A DNA stretch of 64,000 nt, taken from positions 53,110 through 117,109 of the forward strand of contig CAJUPZ010000006.1 in assembly GCA_910588065.1 (NCBI GenBank). The letters run 5' to 3'. Source of the DNA: an uncultured Muribaculaceae bacterium (GTDB lineage: Bacteria; Bacteroidota; Bacteroidia; Bacteroidales; Muribaculaceae). How positions within the stretch are numbered: the first letter of the stretch is position 1; each line of letters opens with the position of its first letter. Shown one piece after another: positions 62,406 through 64,000 of the stretch. The notes under the pieces were generated by a model. That model did no database searches and was not told the origin of the DNA. It worked only from the letters and a program-made list of their open reading frames with translations. The position numbers and the translations under genes are program-made.

Positions 62406-62427
62406 TTTGAACACAGATTTGAACACA
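62406..62427. repeat. Direct repeat TTTGAACACA downstream of the tRNA genes
   Basis: TTTGAACACA at 62406-62415 and again at 62418-62427, two bases apart. It lies between the tRNA terminator and an AT-rich accessory gene, where an integrase attachment or arm site could be. No integrase gene is in view. Confidence 0.5.
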
Positions 62428-62589
62428 ACTCCGAAGAATCTATTGCTCCGGGTGCAAATACTACCGCGAACTATCATAGAATATCGGTTGTTTTAGTTGT
62501 CGGATGCAAATATTTCATAGCGTCTTGCGGGATGTGAGTGAGTGTATTTGACATTCATCACTGTAAACGTATAACTAAACACCCCACCG

Positions 62590-63717
62590 ATGACACCCCG
62601 CACACTTAAAGACCTCGTGCCTATCCTTGAGGGCATCAATAGGCAAATCAAACACGCGCGCATCGCCAAAGACGACATACATGTCCGTTACGATTTGGTA
62701 AAGATGTTTCAGGCATTATCCTCGCTTGACATTGAGACAATGGTTATCGAAAGCATCTCGCTTGATAATACCGGTAACGTTCTCGCCAATACCCTTCGGA
62801 ATACCTTGGCGGAAATTGTCGCAAGAATAGACGACCTTCTGAAAGTCAATCCCCATATCGAGCCTTACAAACCAGACTTGAATGAGACCTTCGATAAGTA
62901 TGAAGTGACTGTATTGCATAAGCACATCCATTTATTCATCATGGATTATCTCCAATATTGGATGTCACTTGACGGTCTCGGCAAACTGCCGTTGTCATAC
63001 CCATTTGGCCAACAAAGTGATATAAGCAAAGAAGTTGCAGCTATTCCGAGCATGGTTGCAGAAAGCCGCACAAAATATTTTACTGCAAAAAAGAAGTTGA
63101 TGGAAGTTCTCCAACGCAGTATTGATTTCGAGGATAATATAGAGGAAATGTGCCGCAGCAAATTCCACAGGCTCAAAATGGCCTGTAATGGCATTTCAAG
63201 GACTATATCCAAATACTATCCTCCCTGCGACATTGTCATTCCCAAAATGCCGACAGAATTAGAAGCGGAACGCAAGGCAGCTAAATCCGGAATAATAGTA
63301 AAGAAAAGTGAGCTGGTCAACAATAAGAAACCATCAAAAGAAATAATTCCTTGGGAGGGAGACGTTTTTCCGATGGCTCTGACTTCTGAGCTATATGAAA
63401 TCAGCAAAGACTTCTTCCATGTGGAGTCAGAGGCTGCATTTCATTCCGCGCTGAATCTCCATTATAAATATGACCCTATCACTGCAAAGAAAGGTCATCA
63501 CAACCGCGTGGCGTATATGGTTCAGCAACTGTTCAATCTGTTGCCTTCTCATCAAAACCGTGAATGGCGCGACACGTTCCTCGACTATGTGGGTGTGGAG
63601 CGGTCGTATTACGACAGCAAAAGTTCTCACGCAACAAGCGATGATGCCAGCAAGCGAAGCCAACGATATGTTGAAGAACTTGACGAGGTTCTGAAAAATC
63701 ATAGGAAACGAGCCTGA
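62590..63717 (+). CDS. Hypothetical protein, unrecognised
   Basis: A 375-aa protein starting at the ATG at 62590. It is mostly helical and hydrophilic, without signal peptide or membrane helices, so it is probably cytoplasmic. Notable pieces are HVRYDLVKMFQALSSLD, a HKHIHLFIMDYLQYWMS stretch, a Lys-rich middle (about 240-260) and a final ERSYYDSKSSHATSD followed by a helix. No catalytic motif stands out. Codon use and AT content differ from the upstream housekeeping genes. With its place behind a tRNA and before repeat-rich DNA, this suggests an acquired accessory gene. It has its own terminator. Confidence 0.6.
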   Translation: MTPRTLKDLVPILEGINRQIKHARIAKDDIHVRYDLVKMFQALSSLDIETMVIESISLDNTGNVLANTLRNTLAEIVARIDDLLKVNPHIEPYKPDLNETFDKYEVTVLHKHIHLFIMDYLQYWMSLDGLGKLPLSYPFGQQSDISKEVAAIPSMVAESRTKYFTAKKKLMEVLQRSIDFEDNIEEMCRSKFHRLKMACNGISRTISKYYPPCDIVIPKMPTELEAERKAAKSGIIVKKSELVNNKKPSKEIIPWEGDVFPMALTSELYEISKDFFHVESEAAFHSALNLHYKYDPITAKKGHHNRVAYMVQQLFNLLPSHQNREWRDTFLDYVGVERSYYDSKSSHATSDDASKRSQRYVEELDEVLKNHRKRA

Positions 63718-63735
63718 TTCGGTTCCAATCATAGT

Positions 63736-63776
63736 AGTGCGATTTCGTAATCCGTTTACGATTTCGCACTATTTTT
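63736..63776 (+). terminator. Terminator after the hypothetical gene
   Basis: AGTGCGA and CGTAA (63736-63750) pair with TTACG and CGCACT-type sequence (63756-63770), with a small symmetric internal loop; A then T5 follows. Confidence 0.82.
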
Positions 63777-64000
63777 ATGCCCATACGCGAGGTGAAACTG
63801 TATGAGATTCCATGAATCCACCTGCGTTCCACTGACACCTCATAAAATTCCACTTGAAATAATTTGAGTTTCTGCGCTATTATCTGATATATAGGTAAAT
63901 AAATATTTACAATCCTCATTTCTTTCCACCTGTTACCCACCTACTGCCTGTAAATTCTAATTTAAAAAGGAGCCGGATTCTAATTTAAAAGTGCGCCATT
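63777..64000. other. AT-rich right edge with short repeats, possible mobile-element end
   Basis: No convincing gene. ATTCTAATTTAAAA occurs at 63954-63967 and 63977-63990, a 23-nt period, just before the edge. TTCCACT occurs twice around 63835-63865. Spaced direct repeats of about this size are found at the ends of IS21-family elements, but no transposase is in view to confirm it. Confidence 0.35.

Overview
The window looks like chromosome from a gut-type Bacteroidales bacterium, most likely of the Muribaculaceae/Bacteroides group. Nearly every promoter that can be read has the Bacteroidetes form (TTTG, about 20 nt, then TAnnTTTG). The gene content also fits an obligate anaerobe of this order: single-chain pyruvate:ferredoxin oxidoreductase, B12-dependent ribonucleotide reductase and methionine synthase, a rubrerythrin under a Fur/PerR-type regulator, DUF4369-thioredoxin lipoproteins, DUF4919, and a MalQ with two starch-binding domains. 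The genus is an inference; no rRNA is present.

Layout. 1-8 kb: end of nrdJ, malQ, a class A PBP, then a TPR-type sensor kinase whose phospho-acceptor His is replaced by Arg. It is flanked by a heptamer inverted-repeat array and by a gene remnant with a 9-nt array. 8-14 kb: metH, an AMP-binding ligase (minus strand), a thioredoxin lipoprotein. 14.9-19.1 kb: acid-resistance cluster gadB-glsA-gadC. 19.2-27.5 kb: relA/spoT, a 7TM-HD phosphodiesterase, DUF4919, an RsmI-like methylase, a YycJ-like hydrolase, rlmN and yraN, tightly packed. 27.5-29.5 kb: Fur/PerR regulator with a 7-1-7 operator on its own promoter, rubrerythrin, nitroreductase. 29.6-31.1 kb: AbiEi/AbiEii toxin-antitoxin pair, AT-richer than its surroundings, with a perfect 21-bp inverted repeat at its promoter. 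31.2-38 kb: secreted peptidases (C1, S9, NlpC/P60), an outer-membrane barrel protein, a YitT transporter. 38-46 kb (minus): xer-hpf, aspT-aspD (aspartate:alanine antiport and decarboxylation), menA, a fused AAA ATPase-DUF4435/TOPRIM protein resembling single-chain PARIS (AriA-AriB), and a YciO/Sua5 protein. 46.4-58 kb: nifJ, dgt, an esterase, mtnN-luxS, a probable structured ncRNA, purF, galK-nagB. 58-62 kb: an MBL hydrolase, a BamE-like lipoprotein, prolyl oligopeptidase. 62.1-64 kb: two CAU tRNAs (one initiator) followed by an AT-rich accessory segment with an unrecognised gene and repeats resembling a mobile-element end.

How parts fit together. Two separate amino-acid decarboxylation/antiport modules (Glu/GABA with glutaminase, Asp/Ala) consume protons and can build proton motive force. 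MetH, MtnN and LuxS make most of an activated-methyl cycle with AI-2 production. RelA/SpoT and the HD phosphodiesterase sit side by side, so two second-messenger systems ((p)ppGpp and probably c-di-AMP) are adjacent. The best candidates for something unusual are the AAA-DUF4435 fusion inside a housekeeping operon, with a 16-bp duplication over its start; the ncRNA candidate after luxS; the His-less kinase; and the AbiE operator. No CRISPR array, rRNA or complete IS was seen.
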